A stretch of DNA of 64,000 nucleotides, taken from Drosophila miranda (lineage: Eukaryota; Arthropoda; Insecta; Diptera; Drosophilidae). The notes below the pieces were generated by a model. It was not told the DNA's origin, did not search any database, and saw only the letters and a program-made list of their open reading frames with translations. A program made the translations under genes and the position numbers. The DNA is taken from the NCBI RefSeq assembly GCF_003369915.1, contig NC_046677.1, positions 13,020,001 through 13,084,000 on the forward strand. Reading direction: 5' to 3'. Of the stretch, positions 1-12,550 are shown piece after piece (within the stretch, counting starts at the first letter, position 1; every line of letters begins with the position of its first letter).

Positions 1-476
1 ACAACTATCGCGATTTGGCAATATAAAATTGTAAATCCGAATAACTCAAGATGCCTAAAGTGAAAAAGCAGGTTTGCTTTGGTCGATCAATCCAAAATAA
101 ACTGAATTGGAACCGCTAAATCCTAAAACAATTCCTGTTTATTCTGATCACTGTATGATATTGCATAACTGTCTCTGATACTCACAATTCGATACTGTAG
201 GTCTGTTTTGGTCAACCAATCCGAAATAAAATGAATTGCAGTTGCTAAATCCGAAAACCGAGTCAAAGTATAAATTTTGAAATCTTTAACCTTTGTGCAA
301 TATTTTGCAAAAGAAAATGTGTCGTTGAAATTTTGATGTATTACCGGTTGAGCTTGGAGAACCAAGGCAAGATTTGCTTGTCTTATTAAAATAAACGGCC
401 TATATAGTAAGACACTATAAATCCAAATTTTAATATCGGCTCTGAATTGGTTTTAGATTCTAAGGCAAGTTGCCTG

Positions 477-494
477 GCCCCACGTTGGGCGCCA
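477..494 (-). other. Primer binding site, tRNA-Lys type (copy 1)
   Basis: Read on the minus strand this is TGGCGCCCAACGTGGGGC, six bases inside the LTR end. It is the classic 18-nt sequence complementary to the 3' end of a lysine tRNA. It shows that the LTR at 501-2655 is the 5' LTR. Confidence 0.85.
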
Positions 495-500
495 TAAATG

Positions 501-2655
501 TGTAGTGTACCAGAGTTTAAATATATATATATGTAAACAGATATATAGGCCCTCGGTATCAGCAGATGACCATGACTGACTTAAGGACGGCGTACAAATA
601 GGGTTGGTCGTGTGCACTCTTGCTAGGCTCGGGTCTAGCTCGCCGGATGGTCGGGGTTCTTCCTCGCCTAATTGTACTATCGTACTCCACTACATTTAAA
701 TAGTGCACTTTACGGGAAACTATAAGTGATTATACAAAAACAAAGTAAACTGAAATACTGATAGCGCCGACACGCCAAATAAAAGCCCTACTGAACCATT
801 TCTATTTAGAGAGAACCTAGGTGTTGATTGCCCCTCTCTTCTGTACCCACCCTACCATGACAATGCGTTCGAGTTCTTGCATTGTCCCTTGATGAATCCT
901 TTACTAAGGTTTACCACATTTTATAAGATCCTGGCACGGATACTCGACAGGCCATTTTTATGATTTTAAAGATTCATTTCAATCCAAAAAGATTCATATT
1001 TTAATATAATGTGAGACTTCAATTTCAATATTCATTACGTTGCAGTTGTAGAAACACAACAATTGACTTAGCTTCTAATTTGTGGGTAATATTTCCTTAA
1101 TCCTAATTATCATATAAGTTTAGTTATAAATTCATTATTTTAAAGCATGAAAAACATTAGGGTATAGATATATATATATATATAAACGAGAGAATAAGAA
1201 TCGAAATCGTAAACAAAAGCTAGATCAGACTGGGGTGCATTATACACACTGAGCAGACGGGTTTGAATCATTATACACTGTATGCATATCTACACTTTCA
1301 AGTTAATAGGCTCTTTTGACCAAACTACTTTTTGCTGTACATAATTACTCACTCCGGCGTTATTGTCTTACGCTGATCGTTGGGCCCAATGATGTCGTAG
1401 ATGTTGACCGCAGCTGTTTAAAATATGGAAATCATAAATATATAATGCATACAATACAATTACGCTACAAACACCGTCGCATAGTCATCAGTCAGTTGTT
1501 TTGGTTTTCATAATACAGACAGAAATTTAATTGTTATGCTCTATCGCGAAAATTGAACCAAAAGGTAGCAAACGAAGACAATTTAGTGTGCATATGCACA
1601 TATGTATGTAGGTATGTACGCGCGTAACATCAAAGAGGGGTGTTAATAAAGTTTCAGTTACATTACGTTAAACTGCTGATGTTTATGCGTTGGAACTTGA
1701 TAATGAATTAAATGTAAATTGGACAAAACTCGATCCTGTGCTGCTGCTTTGTAGACTGTTGACCGCCTGAAGTTGGTTAGAGGTCAACAGGTGCGATGTA
1801 TATGGTTCCGGGCCGTACTGACGAATCTTCCGCCAAGCTTGTATTTAGTTATTTATGTCTGAGCAGCACTAAATATTCTTGGCGATTAAGGCTGATCTGT
1901 TCCACTTGGATCTTTGGAGATTCCGACTTGGTGGCAATATAAGGTCCAGAAAAGATGAATTATGGATGGAGTTGGAGAAACCTCGACAAATGTTCGCCTA
2001 AGCCAGCTCCCAGGGTAGTCTTCTCGAGACTATACCGCGATGGGGCAGCTTAGGTACACCTCCCTGCAACATAGGTTATGTCAGCACGTGCACGGCACTA
2101 ATATGAAAACATACCTCTTTTCCCAAATATATCTGCACTAAATTCTTGTCATTCACTGACCACTGAACTGTACGGCACTTGTAACTATATGCTTCCAGCA
2201 TATATTTGTGGAAATATATATATTTTCCGGATAGCACTATATATATGTGTGTGCAATATGTATGTTGCTCGCACTCGGAAATTATCACGTCTTTACAGAT
2301 CGATCAACTTTCTTATATTGTTCAAAGCAGTAATAGACGATGGACTGAGTAGCCAGTGCAGCAGAGCTTTTGAGCTTTTTACTAACTGTGCAATCGTATG
2401 ATCCAGAACATTCGCAGCAGCATACAACGATCGTCTAATGCACAGCATAGCTTAACTGTGCAATCGTACGATTGCCGTCTATGCTTCCCACTGTCCGTCG
2501 CTTGTATGGGTTCGTGGGCGTTCGGACTTAAGAGCGGCTAAGGCTTTGATCCAACCTTAAGAGCGGCTAAAGCTTGATCGTTCGAAATATCACTAGGGGG
2601 TCTCACGAGACGAAAGAAGATAACCAATTCCCTATATTTTGTGCTGGCTACTACA
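501..2655 (-). repeat. 5' LTR of retrotransposon copy 1 (about 2155 bp)
   Basis: The LTR is bounded by the short inverted ends TGTAGT...ACTACA. It is collinear with the LTRs at 42368-44521 and 47763-49916. An LTR of about 2.15 kb is unusually long for Drosophila; Ulysses of D. virilis is a known case of similar size. The spliced small reading frame described for copy 2 is present here too, with its ATG at 2199-2201 on the minus strand. Confidence 0.93.
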
Positions 2656-5600
2656 ATAGTTTAATGCAATCATGTCTTTCCGACACGTGATTATTATATA
2701 TTACTTTTTATTTCTTTTTGAATTATTATCCAAAGTACTAAAGATACCATTTGTTTTGTATTCATTGTATTTTAATAAAATCATATAATTAGCTCAGCTA
2801 ATCTGTAATATGACATTAATTTTCTGTTAGGCGGTACACAACTCGTCGGGTTTCTTTATTTATTCTTTTATATAGTTATGGGTGCATCTCTATTTATTTT
2901 CTAAATAAATTTACCTACTATTGTCCGGTCAATTAATTCACCTACTCGAAACCTGACCTCTGACTGTTGCCAACCAAATACCAAAATCAAAACTCAATTT
3001 GGCGAATGCCAAAAATAACTTTCATACTTATTCAACCAAGCCTGAGTTCCGAGCTGAGCTCTGTTGGAAATTTATTGCCGACCAAGCTGAACATAAATTA
3101 AATCTAGATAAATATATATTTTTTGGAAAACTTCTGTCAACTGAGATGAGGCGTCTATATTTATATCCAAGTACGAACCGAATTCGAGCCCCGCCTTCTA
3201 CCATTCAAGGACTGTCAATAATAAAATGCTTAGAAAATATACGCAGAAATACTTTACATGCGAATTAACGCCATAAATTGTGGTGTCCGAAGAAACAAAG
3301 AGCCAGACATTTGTTGGCCCTAACTCGAATACTCACACCCACACACGCACTCACGCGCAACACACACACACTTACGTTTGTTGGCCTAAGGAAAAAGTTT
3401 GATTGGAAAATAAATTTGTGATTTATTTGAGCAAACATTTAATAAATTGAGCTCGAAATATATTTATTTTAGGTGACTGTGTGGGCTTGAACGGTCCAAA
3501 GAATTTTGCTTTCATTTTCCCCCGGAAAAAGAACTTGATTAAAAAACCGCAAAAACCTATCGAGGGCTCGAAATGACCGCAGCAACTGTTCAAGGTCCAA
3601 GAAGCCAGCTTCTTCCCTTTCAACCACAATGTTATGGCCGCCGCAATCCGATTCAATGTGTAATTTAACACGAAATGGAAAGCGATTGACGAGCCTGTCT
3701 GTGTGCGTGAGACCGTGTATATTGGTTGACTAGGTGCTGGTCCGAGCAGCTGAACCACACACCTGTGCGCGCGCTAGAACCCCTCGTCCTTCTTGATGTA
3801 CGTTTCCGTGCTGGGGAGTTACCGCCAAAGGGGAGGGGACCCGCCAGCAACACTTCCAGGTGAGTTTATTGATGTAGATGGGGTTTATGGACCAAAACCA
3901 TATAATCCCCTGGGATTTGTCTTAGTTTGGGCCTGTGCGTCCAATTTAGGCAGAGAAGAAATATCTAAGAACATTTACATGTGCGTCAATACATTTCCTG
4001 ACGTTGTTGATGGTATTTTCAACGCTGAAGCTACTGTGTACTGATTTTTTTACAAACAAATATCTCATATAGTCTTATGGTTCAGAGTCTGTGTAGGGGC
4101 CTCAATTAGCATTAGTTTTCTATACAATAAAGACTGGTAGCATAACGTCCCTACACTATCTCCCTCTTATGTACCAGGCTCCAGTGAAATCTCAATCTGA
4201 CCTCATGAAATGACTGCCACATTTTCTGCAGACATTTTCGATTAAAATGCGTTGCATACTTTTATGCGCACACTCACACAACCACACCACTCACGCACAC
4301 ACAGCCAGCCCCGCAGGCACATACAGACTTCCATCAAGGGCTTCCGCTTGGCCCGATCCACCAGAAGAACCCCCTTAGAGAATACAAATAATTACGTTTT
4401 TTGTCTAACTTTTTTTTGGTGTATAGTTGGTCTTGGTCCCTGTCTGTGTCTCTTGGTTCCTGCTCCTCCACACGTAACTTTTCAATGGGTAAAACTTTTT
4501 GCATTTTATGTGCTAGGCCCATCCACCCCCAGCCCCCAGCCCGCAGCCTCCAGCCCCTAGCCCCCAGCCCCAGCCCTTAGCCATCCTTTGCCCGGACAAT
4601 TCACACACAGAGAGCAGTGCATAAAATGTTTGTAAGTGACGTTGAAATTGAGACACTTGTCGCTTAATTGTTTTTCGAGCTTCCATATAAAAAACGATGC
4701 CGAAGAAGGGGCTTCCCCTTCCCCTTCCCCTTCCCCTGGCTTTCGCTCTATACTCGTGCTCGTTCGAGTATTTCTACCTATTCCCGTGGCTCTCTCCCTA
4801 TAAAATAGACAATTGTTGTTCTTGTTGCCGTTGCCTGCTGAGACGTGCTGGGGAAATTGAAAAGGGATTTGCCTTTTGCCTTTTTTAAGGGCATCATTTA
4901 CACTCCTTATTCTGGGGGCCTGCCTCCAAGTTCTGTTCTGCTCTGTCCGCTCTGGTTTCGTTCTTGCTATTTCTGTTTGCATGACTTCATAGCGTCGTGT
5001 CTGTGGGGGTGTGGCCCCGGGTCGGAATGCATTTGCTGTGGTTACTTGTCTGTAGATTATTTTAAGTAATTATCAAGCGATTTGCGTAAAGGTCTTAAGT
5101 GTTCTCAACTTCTGAAGAGGTCTCTGATGATGACGACGACGATGCTGGCGATGAGAACAACCGGCCATGAATTAAAAATGTAAATTTAAGAAGTTAAGTG
5201 GGGGACACTTGCATGTAATTGCTATGGAATACAGCAGAAAGTGCAGAATAGGACAACTTTTATATTTTTCTCAATGATGAAAAGACGCAATCAAATCGCA
5301 GCTGTAAAATGTTTTAAGAGGTGACCTAGAATCGATTTGTTATTAAATAATGCGGTTACTCTCGACTCAACTTTCCAGAGTGAAAAAACTAGACTAAAAG
5401 ACTGTTCCCATGCTGACGGCCGTATATATGAATGGAATCGTATTATTATTTAATGCTCATGAATGAATTATATACTTATATATACAATATACTTATTTAC
5501 AAAATTGTTTATTTAAATGGGTACCGTTATTAAAACCATTTTGCTACTTGGTATTTCCATTTCATTTTTTCTTAGAACCGCTTTCGTCGGCCTTTCCCTT

Positions 5601-8384
5601 CAATTCCTTATATTTCCTTAGTTATAAAATGGGTAGAATCTGGTTTCAAAGGCTACCTTTCAATCGCTTTTTGCCATAATTGGTTGTAGGGATAGACAGG
5701 TATAAAAAATTCTAGGAAAAATCTGTTTCCCAGAGACATTAGTAGTTTCCTACACAGAATTCTGTGATCCTGTGCGAATGCTCGAGTTTCGTTACCGTTA
5801 ACTCTGTTCCCATTGTTCTTTGAGATCACTTGCTGGAACTGTTGTATCATCAACCCACAAGTAATTTGTTTTGAAGTGTTAACATACATTAAGCTGTAGC
5901 ATCCGAACAGGTAAACAGCGCTAGTGGTACGTGGTACAAGGTCAGGACTGGTCTTTGCAAGACCTCATTTCCTGCCCAAAACCTTTAGCTTTTTTGGTCT
6001 AGCTAGAATCTTTGAGATCCTGTTCGTTGAACCAGTTCTTAACGCTTCGCTGATCCCAGAGGATGTTGCAGGCGATCTTCAGAAACTGTTGTAATGTACA
6101 CTATTTTCTGTTTCTGTTAGCCTGTTCGTTTTTGTGAACTTGGTCACGCTTCATTGGCTTTCGATGATCTTCGATACTCAAATCGTGGATGTGACCAGAA
6201 TGGTGTTGACATGTTGAGTAGAAGAGATCTTCTTTCTAGTTCTTCAGATACTAATGGATGCGATTCAATGATTTCCTCCCAACAAGAGCGTCCGCCTACC
6301 TGCCTGAATATTTGCTATATTCTATTATATTCTCTGTGTGGATGATAAACTCCAAACTGTAATTGAATATAAATTGGGTGCACAATTTAAATAAATGATT
6401 GGCGCTAAAATGCACAGTTATTAAGGGTGTGCTTTGAGTTAAGCAGGTAATAGTTTAATGCACTATAAGGTTTGACATCACTTACTTGCGTTGGTAGTGC
6501 TTTTATTCTATTGAGGGAGGGTGCATAGTAGATACAATGGGACCAACTAAGAGGCTCTTTAAAGCGGGGGTCTGGTCGTCACGGTGAAAGAATATTATAA
6601 CTATTTTTAAATTATTATTGGATATTTTTTGCCAGCAGTGCCTTCAGGCAACAGTTAACTGAATATTTATTAATGAATATCAAAGGTATTAATAACCTTT
6701 CTTCTGTGGCTCCGCCTTTCAAATCAAACTCACCTCTACATTAGGAATAAAATCACTCGTGCAGACATTTTTGAACAAGGAAATTGTAAATTGGTGAAAT
6801 CTACGGAGCGTTAATTGCTGACGGGTAATCGATCTATGGTCGGTTAACGATAACTTACCTAAGAACAGAAATTTGAATGAAATTTCATTCTGTTTCATTG
6901 TGACAGAGACAGAGAAAGAGAATGAGTGATTGTCAAGTTGGGGGCTCTCTGGGGTAGGGCTTGGGACCGGATTTGACCAGGCTATGTGTGGTTTCATGTT
7001 GTATAACTTATTACGACCATAATTAACACTAAATTCCCCAAATGGCAACGGACAACTGTCAACTGCAAAATCATTTGCGGTCAGGAGCCGAAGCAGAGGC
7101 CGAATGAAACAAAATTCATGTGAATGCAGACTGCAGACTGACAGATGCTGATGCTGCTCCTACTCCAGCTCCTGTTCCTGCCACTGTTGATGTCATGTTG
7201 CAGGATTCGGTTACATGGCAGCTCAAAGAGAGTGCCGTCATCTCATCTTCGTTTCTGGCCTTCCTTCCTTCCTTCCTTCCTTCATCTCATTTCTGTACCC
7301 ATTGCCCGTCGCTGCTGCTGACTTATGCGATGCGTCCTGCTGCAGCAAATTATAAAATGTTTGCCCTACTGCACTCTCCACACATCACCAGTCATGCCCT
7401 GCAGGGCCCTCAGTATCCAGTAAGCTGATGTGTCCTTATGCCGCATCCATGTCCACATCCTGCATTCGTTTTCCTTTATTTCCCCTTGTAATCAAATTAG
7501 CAAAGCCAAGAAGAATTGGGGCCACATCATGCGGCTGTAGCCCGGCGCAATCACCCGGGTCAGATATGGCTAAAATAGTTCAGACTATGTAATATTAATT
7601 ACGTTTTTCTTTTTAAAATTATATCCCCGTAACCTATTGCAATTTCTATGAAATATTCAAGGAGCATTTATTCCAAGCCGCACGAAAACAAATATACTAA
7701 TTGATGGCACAAATTATGGCATGGCGTGAGGACCTCTCCCTCCGAATGTCTCAGTTTCTCAGCAGAAGTCGGTTTCAATGCAGAGGCAAGCAGCTCTAAG
7801 GTATCTGGCAAGTGCCCCTAAATCAATATAACATTGCTGCCGAGGAGGAGTAGATACCGAAATTTCATATCCCCATGGCAGTCCATTCCCGTTTCCTGCA
7901 ACTCTCTCGACAGCGTCTGCATACATGCAATCGAGTTTTGAGTTACACAACCGCAAATAGACAGGGAACGGTTCCAGACGAGTCATCAGAATTCCTGGAG
8001 GGTTCTGGGTGGTCACAATATTCGACCAGCGGAGGAGTAGGAGTGTGGCAGGACAGACCGCCTCGTGTGTGGATTGTCTGACGTTTATGATTGCTGCAAA
8101 CAAAAGTTACGATGACTGCACTTGAAATGGATAATTACGATGTGCAATATTTGTCTTCTGTACTGGCAAACAAACAACCCACAAAGGATCTTTTGCTCGG
8201 AGGGTAAGCACTATTTCAGAATAGAAATCGAACAGGATTGATTGATTGCTCATTAAAACGTTGTCTTTAAATAATGAAATTCACTCATGAGAATCTACCG
8301 AATGAATCATTGCTCATTGTTTTACTGCTGCTAGAAGTCAATACCTAGCATAAGTTACGGGCAAACTTAGTTTATAAATAAACC
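2656..8384. other. 5.7 kb without a recognisable gene
   Basis: I find no conserved protein here. The stretch has microsatellite-like tracts (CTTCCC units at about 4712-4736; CCTT units at about 7259-7283). A G+C-rich segment ends in a good splice-donor match (CCAG|GTGAGT, donor at 3860), which could be an untranslated first exon. A minus-strand segment near 5990-6080 reads like eroded coding sequence but cannot be assigned. The open frames present mostly start at non-ATG codons and have no family signature. Confidence 0.5.
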
Positions 8385-8431
8385 AAAAGATTTATTTTAA
8401 AAATTTTCCAATCGTACATATTTATATCACC

Positions 8432-9801
8432 TCATCCAAATTGTGTCACAATCCTTAGGATCCTACTCATTGCTCTAGGATTTTCCACGGGCACACTATG
8501 ACCTGCATTTTTCACATAAAACATGGTCAAATTCCCACCTGTCTTCTGAAATCCCTCGATTCGATTCCCTAAAATGATGTCTTCCCGGGGTGCATTAAAA
8601 TAGGCTTTCCTTTCGCTCCATTTCAGTTTCTTTATCCAGTGCATGGTGCCCAATGTAGAACAAATCAGATCCAGTTGACCCGAAATTATATTCACTTTGA
8701 GGGAAGTCCCGTCCAAAAGCTGGCTAACTGAATTGCAGAACAGGTTTGACATTGAAATTATCCTAGTTATGATACTCAGATGTTCTTACCAGTGGTCAGA
8801 GCAGGTTTCATGAAGTCGTTACTAAGCCGATCGAAGACAATGTTGCTGGAACCCTCGAATTGGAGATTATCGCTGAGATTTAGGGCAATTCTGACTGGAC
8901 CATTCATTATCTGGGCCTCACGAAGTTCTGTGCTCTCTTCAGATCGATCCATAAAGTTGTACAAACCTATTCTCTGAGCTGCTATTAGCCGCTGCACTAC
9001 GAACATCTGGTTAGACGCTTCGCTCCAGCGATTCCTTTTCATCAAATGAGCAACTTGGAGGGAAGCTGCATGGATTTCCTTATACATCTGTTCATCAACC
9101 GCACCGATTCTGAGAAGTATTCGGCCCCAGGACATTACCGAGTGCAGGGGGGAGATCCAAGGACTGACCAAGTTAACGGAGATCAGTTGGAAACTGATCT
9201 GCCCACGATTTTGTCCATCCTGCAGCTGGAGAGCAAATTCTGCCGCCACCTTGGCCCCGTAGCTCTGACCGAAGATGTGCAGGGGAACCTTCTGGAATGC
9301 CCTGTGTCTGCCATAGAAACCTTTCATAAAGTTGACCAGATCCCTTCCCAGTTCACTGTTGTTCTCCGGGAATTTCGTATGCTCCTCCAAATAGCTAAAG
9401 CCAGTGCCCAGCGGCTGGTCAATGAAGAGTACGTTGAAGTGTTTTACCCAAGTCGAGTCACGCATCCGACTGTCCAAATCGATGGGACCCACTTCTCCTA
9501 GATTTCCATACGATGTGGAGGCTGAACCGGGACCGCCTTGTAGCCAGATGATCAGCGGTCGGTCAGCACAGCTCGGAACAGCCCCATCTTTTGTGTAGAA
9601 CAGCCAGTAGAACATGTGACCTCCGGGCCTGACCTCGATGTGACCCCAGTCCTGTCTTCCCGGTCCATATCCACGACGCCCTAAAGGAGCTATTTACCTT
9701 GCAGGGTATCACAATTGAATGATTGCCATAGAGCACATACCATCGGACCTCCATGTGAAATTGGCCAACAAGAAGACGATGCAGCTCAGAGCTCTGCTCA
9801 T
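8432..9801 (-). CDS. Secreted serine carboxypeptidase, peptidase family S10 (retinoid-inducible/SCPEP1-like)
   Basis: The coding sequence joins three exons on the minus strand: 9741-9801, 8790-9680 and 8432-8727. The introns are 60 bp (9681-9740) and 62 bp (8728-8789), both GT-AG, and the total is 415 residues. Exon 1 encodes a signal peptide (MSRALSCIVFLLANFT), predicting secretion or lysosomal delivery. The substrate-binding GGPG motif is near residues 69-72. The S10 triad is complete: Ser160 in GQSYG, Asp337 in SGQLD and His394 in NAGHSVP. The family removes C-terminal amino acids from peptides, with best activity at acid pH. The order of conserved blocks matches vertebrate SCPEP1 (about 450 residues). 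The start is the only ATG that supplies a signal peptide in frame. A poly(A) signal (AATAAA on the minus strand) lies at 8391-8396. The exact substrate is unknown. Confidence 0.93.
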
Positions 9802-9953
9802 TGTGAACTGAAATCGTTCATCTCAACTTTTGGCCACAGTTGGAAAAAGTTGGCCACAGTTGGCCAAAGTTTGACTAAGCTATTACAAAATTATCGCGTT
9901 TCGATAATTGCACTAACACGGTTTCTATGAATATTTCGATTGTGTAATGGGCT
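9802..9953. other. Short upstream region of the carboxypeptidase gene
   Basis: About 150 bp separate the start codon from the SGM element at 9954. It contains a threefold repeat of a TTGGCCACAGTTGG-like unit (about 9830-9870). The promoter must lie here or inside the repeat, but I cannot place a TATA box or initiator with confidence. Confidence 0.35.
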
Positions 9954-10528
9954 TTTTATACCCGATACTCAAAATGAGTATTGGGGTATATTAGATTTGT
10001 GGTGAAAATGGATGTGTGTAACGTCCAGAAGGAATCGTTTCCGACCCTATAAAGTATATATATTCTTGATCAACATCAATAGCCGAGTCGATTGAGCCCT
10101 GTCTGTCTGTCCGTCCCTATTAGCGCCTAGTGCTCAAAGTCCATAAAAGATAGAGCAACGATGCTTTGGATCCAGATTTCTGTGATATGTCACTGCTACA
10201 AGAATATTTCAAAACTTTGCTCCGCCCACTTCCGCCTCCACAGATACGAGAAAACTAACGCACAATCATAGAGAATGACCATATCTATCCGGTTGCTGAA
10301 TCTGGATCAGATCAGATCATTTTTATAGCCAAAAGGAACAAATCTATTTGCAGTGGCTACGCAGCGCCCGACGCCACGCTCAGACTGATTTTCTTTCTCT
10401 CTCGCACGCACTCTGTGTCGTGTCGTTTAATATTAGCGGCGTCTACCGGAGGAGAGCCATACTGACTATCGGGTATAAATGTGGAGTTGCGGTCTCCGCA
10501 GCAACTCACAACGTTCCCCCTCGTTCTA
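9954..10528 (+). mobile_element. SGM-type non-autonomous element, copy A
   Basis: It begins TATACCCGATACTCAAAATG and carries the segment with CGTCCAGAAGGAATCG, a short run of GTCT/GTCC units (near 10105) and a terminal segment ending GCAACTCACAACGTTCCCCC. The copy at 13922-14735 has the same blocks in reverse order, so the two copies are inverted relative to each other. Copy A is internally deleted compared with copy B. The family assignment (SGM, related to the DINE/INE-1 Helitron-like MITEs of obscura-group flies) is from recollection of the family's head sequence and GTCY run. No coding capacity is seen. Confidence 0.8.
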
Positions 10529-10607
10529 TTTACTCTATAGGAGCGATATATAGCTATAGAGCAAATATATAAATATTAATATAACCCAAAGAAAAATTTA
10601 AAAAATT

Positions 10608-11140
10608 TTTCCGCTGTGAACCAAACTGACTTTTTATGATAAATCGGGAATACTCAAAATGAGTATAGGGGTATATCAGATTTGTGGTACAAGTGGATGT
10701 GAGTAACGTCCAGAAGAAAGCGTATCCGGCCCCATAAAATATATATATTCGGTATAAAAAGAACGGTCGTATTTCGAGTAACGGAATTTAACGGCAAAAT
10801 GGAGCTTTCAGAGTTTTGATCAAACGGCTGCACCTTATCCGTTTGCCATTCGATTTTTACAAACGATACCTTAGACGACGCCCAATTTATTTACATATGC
10901 CACAAGAGCAAGGTATGAATTTATTTTGATTTTTCCTGAGGTTTGGAATTTGAAAGCTTAATATTTTCATGACGACAAGCGTAAGCTACAAAGTATTCAG
11001 AAAGGATTTATAGCTGAATTTATCTGCTTTTCAGAATTGTAAAGTTTAATACAACCAGAGGTAATATTCTTAAAAAAATTATTAAAAATTTTGAAGGCCC
11101 CATATCTATCATAAAAAGACGGTTTATTTCACAGCGGAAA
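10608..11140. mobile_element. 533-bp terminal-inverted-repeat element (MITE-like), family unknown
   Basis: The ends are a 34-bp imperfect inverted repeat: 10608-10641 (TTTCCGCTGTGAACC...) matches the reverse complement of 11107-11140 at 30 of 34 positions. Between them, 10645-10755 is a third copy of the SGM head (TACTCAAAATGAGTATAGGG...), and the remaining 350 bp is A+T-rich with no open frame. I could not see a clean target-site duplication, so the superfamily is undetermined. The SGM head either inserted into the element or was captured by it. Confidence 0.6.
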
Positions 11141-12480
11141 TGTGGTGATGCATAGAGTTATTTATGCGCATAGAATGTCTAGCCACACACGCCCAGAGCC
11201 AGCTGGGGTCAACAAACAAACCACATTTTGCCATAAAACATTCAGTTTAGAGTCTGGTTAATATATGACCCGACTTGATAAGCGCTTTCCTTCTGGCAGA
11301 TAACTTTTCCAGACTGCCTTGAAAACTGTAACCAGTAAACAAGCGAAAACTCTTCTACAATCTATCTTCCATCTTTTGTTATCAGACAATACCCTACCAT
11401 GTTGTTTTTGCAATGGAAAAGTTTTCAATATGCAAAAGCTTCACCTACACTTTCTCACTCTGTCTATCTCTCTCTCTTTCTCTTTCTGTGTATCTCTCTC
11501 CCTCTCTGTGTCTGTCTATGACCAGGTGTTTTATGGAGAAAAATATTTTCATACATTAAAGTTTTACGGAAAAGACAACAAGAATAGGAGTAGCCAACAG
11601 AAACTATGTGTCCTTGGTTCTTGGAGTCTTGTGACTTATGGAGAGTTACTAAAGGAAAAGGTACGCCATCTTGTTAAGTTTGTGTGCATTAGGTGTGACA
11701 GAGACCAACAAACATTGAAAGAGAGCGAACGAGGTGTCGGTGAAATATCTGGCAACACTTACAGGCATCCAGCAAGAGTAGGTGGCTCCGCTTTAATATT
11801 GCAAAGACGATTCATTTCTCAAATGGTCGGGCAAAAAATAGATATAAATGCATATACGATTATGTACGACATGTGCCTGGCTATTTAGGTGCTAGGATCC
11901 TGTTTGCCACCCTGTCTACGGAGGACACTCCGCTCCGCTCCTGTTAACTGAAACTAAACAGTACAAGCACGGCTGTCAACAACTGTAACATTTACCGCAT
12001 GTCGTCCAGCTCGGCGCTGCATGACAGGACATGTTGTGGCTACTCGGGGCACCACACACAACTGGCATCCTTCGTCTCTCCTGCCTCGGTCCTCGTTTCA
12101 TGGCAGTGATAATGCGTGTGTTCGTATGGTCGTATGGCCCTTTCCCTGGCCCTGGCCTGACTCAACTCCCAAAAAGGAGGACATACAGCAACACCGCTTG
12201 TCTAGCTTAATTGTTTAAATTCATTCTAAATTAGTTTTGGCTAAAATAAATGCTGGACCCTCCAAGACGTACTTGAAGTACACAACAGCCCAGAGGTCTG
12301 GTGAAGCACAAATAGTGGAGGATAATGAAGAGATTGCCATTTGATGGTTATCAAATTCAATCATTCCCACAGGAAAGTGGCAGCGCGAAGGTTTTCACTT
12401 GCCACTTTTGCCCCTTTGATCAAACGAAAACAATTATATACAAGTTTTCCTAGATTAATAACAATCTGAGTTGCCTTCTA
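11141..12480. other. No gene recognised
   Basis: The longest open stretch (11319-11888, plus strand) starts at TTG, crosses a CT-rich microsatellite near 11457-11510 and shows no coding bias. I see only unique A+T-rich DNA. Confidence 0.5.
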
Positions 12481-12550
12481 GGTTTCGTGTCAAAGCTCTG
12501 TAAATTTAATTGCTGTTTTCCATCACTCTTATTTATCATTTCACAATGTA

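Larger units (their letters stand above)
1..2655 (-). mobile_element. Ty3/gypsy-type LTR retrotransposon, 5' part, copy 1 (cut by window edge)
   Basis: This stretch is the reverse complement of 42368-45021, the 5' LTR plus about 500 bp of untranslated leader of the complete copy at 42.4-49.9 kb. It holds one whole LTR (501-2655) and the primer binding site, then leaves the window before gag. The element therefore runs right to left and what is visible is its 5' end. I noticed a handful of single-base differences from the LTRs of copy 2, so both insertions are recent. Small open frames in this region (for example 1316-1513 and 123-365) recur in every copy and are LTR or leader sequence, not host genes. 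The target-site duplication cannot be checked because the other end is off-window. Confidence 0.93.

Noticed and set aside
2076..2401. 70-codon frames on both strands, repeated at 42.6-42.9 and 48.0-48.3 kb
   Set aside because: They are LTR sequence seen in three copies and start at non-ATG codons; the spliced small frame starting at the internal ATG is reported separately.
11319..11888. 189-codon open frame on the plus strand
   Set aside because: Starts at TTG, passes through a CT microsatellite, shows no codon bias and no motif.
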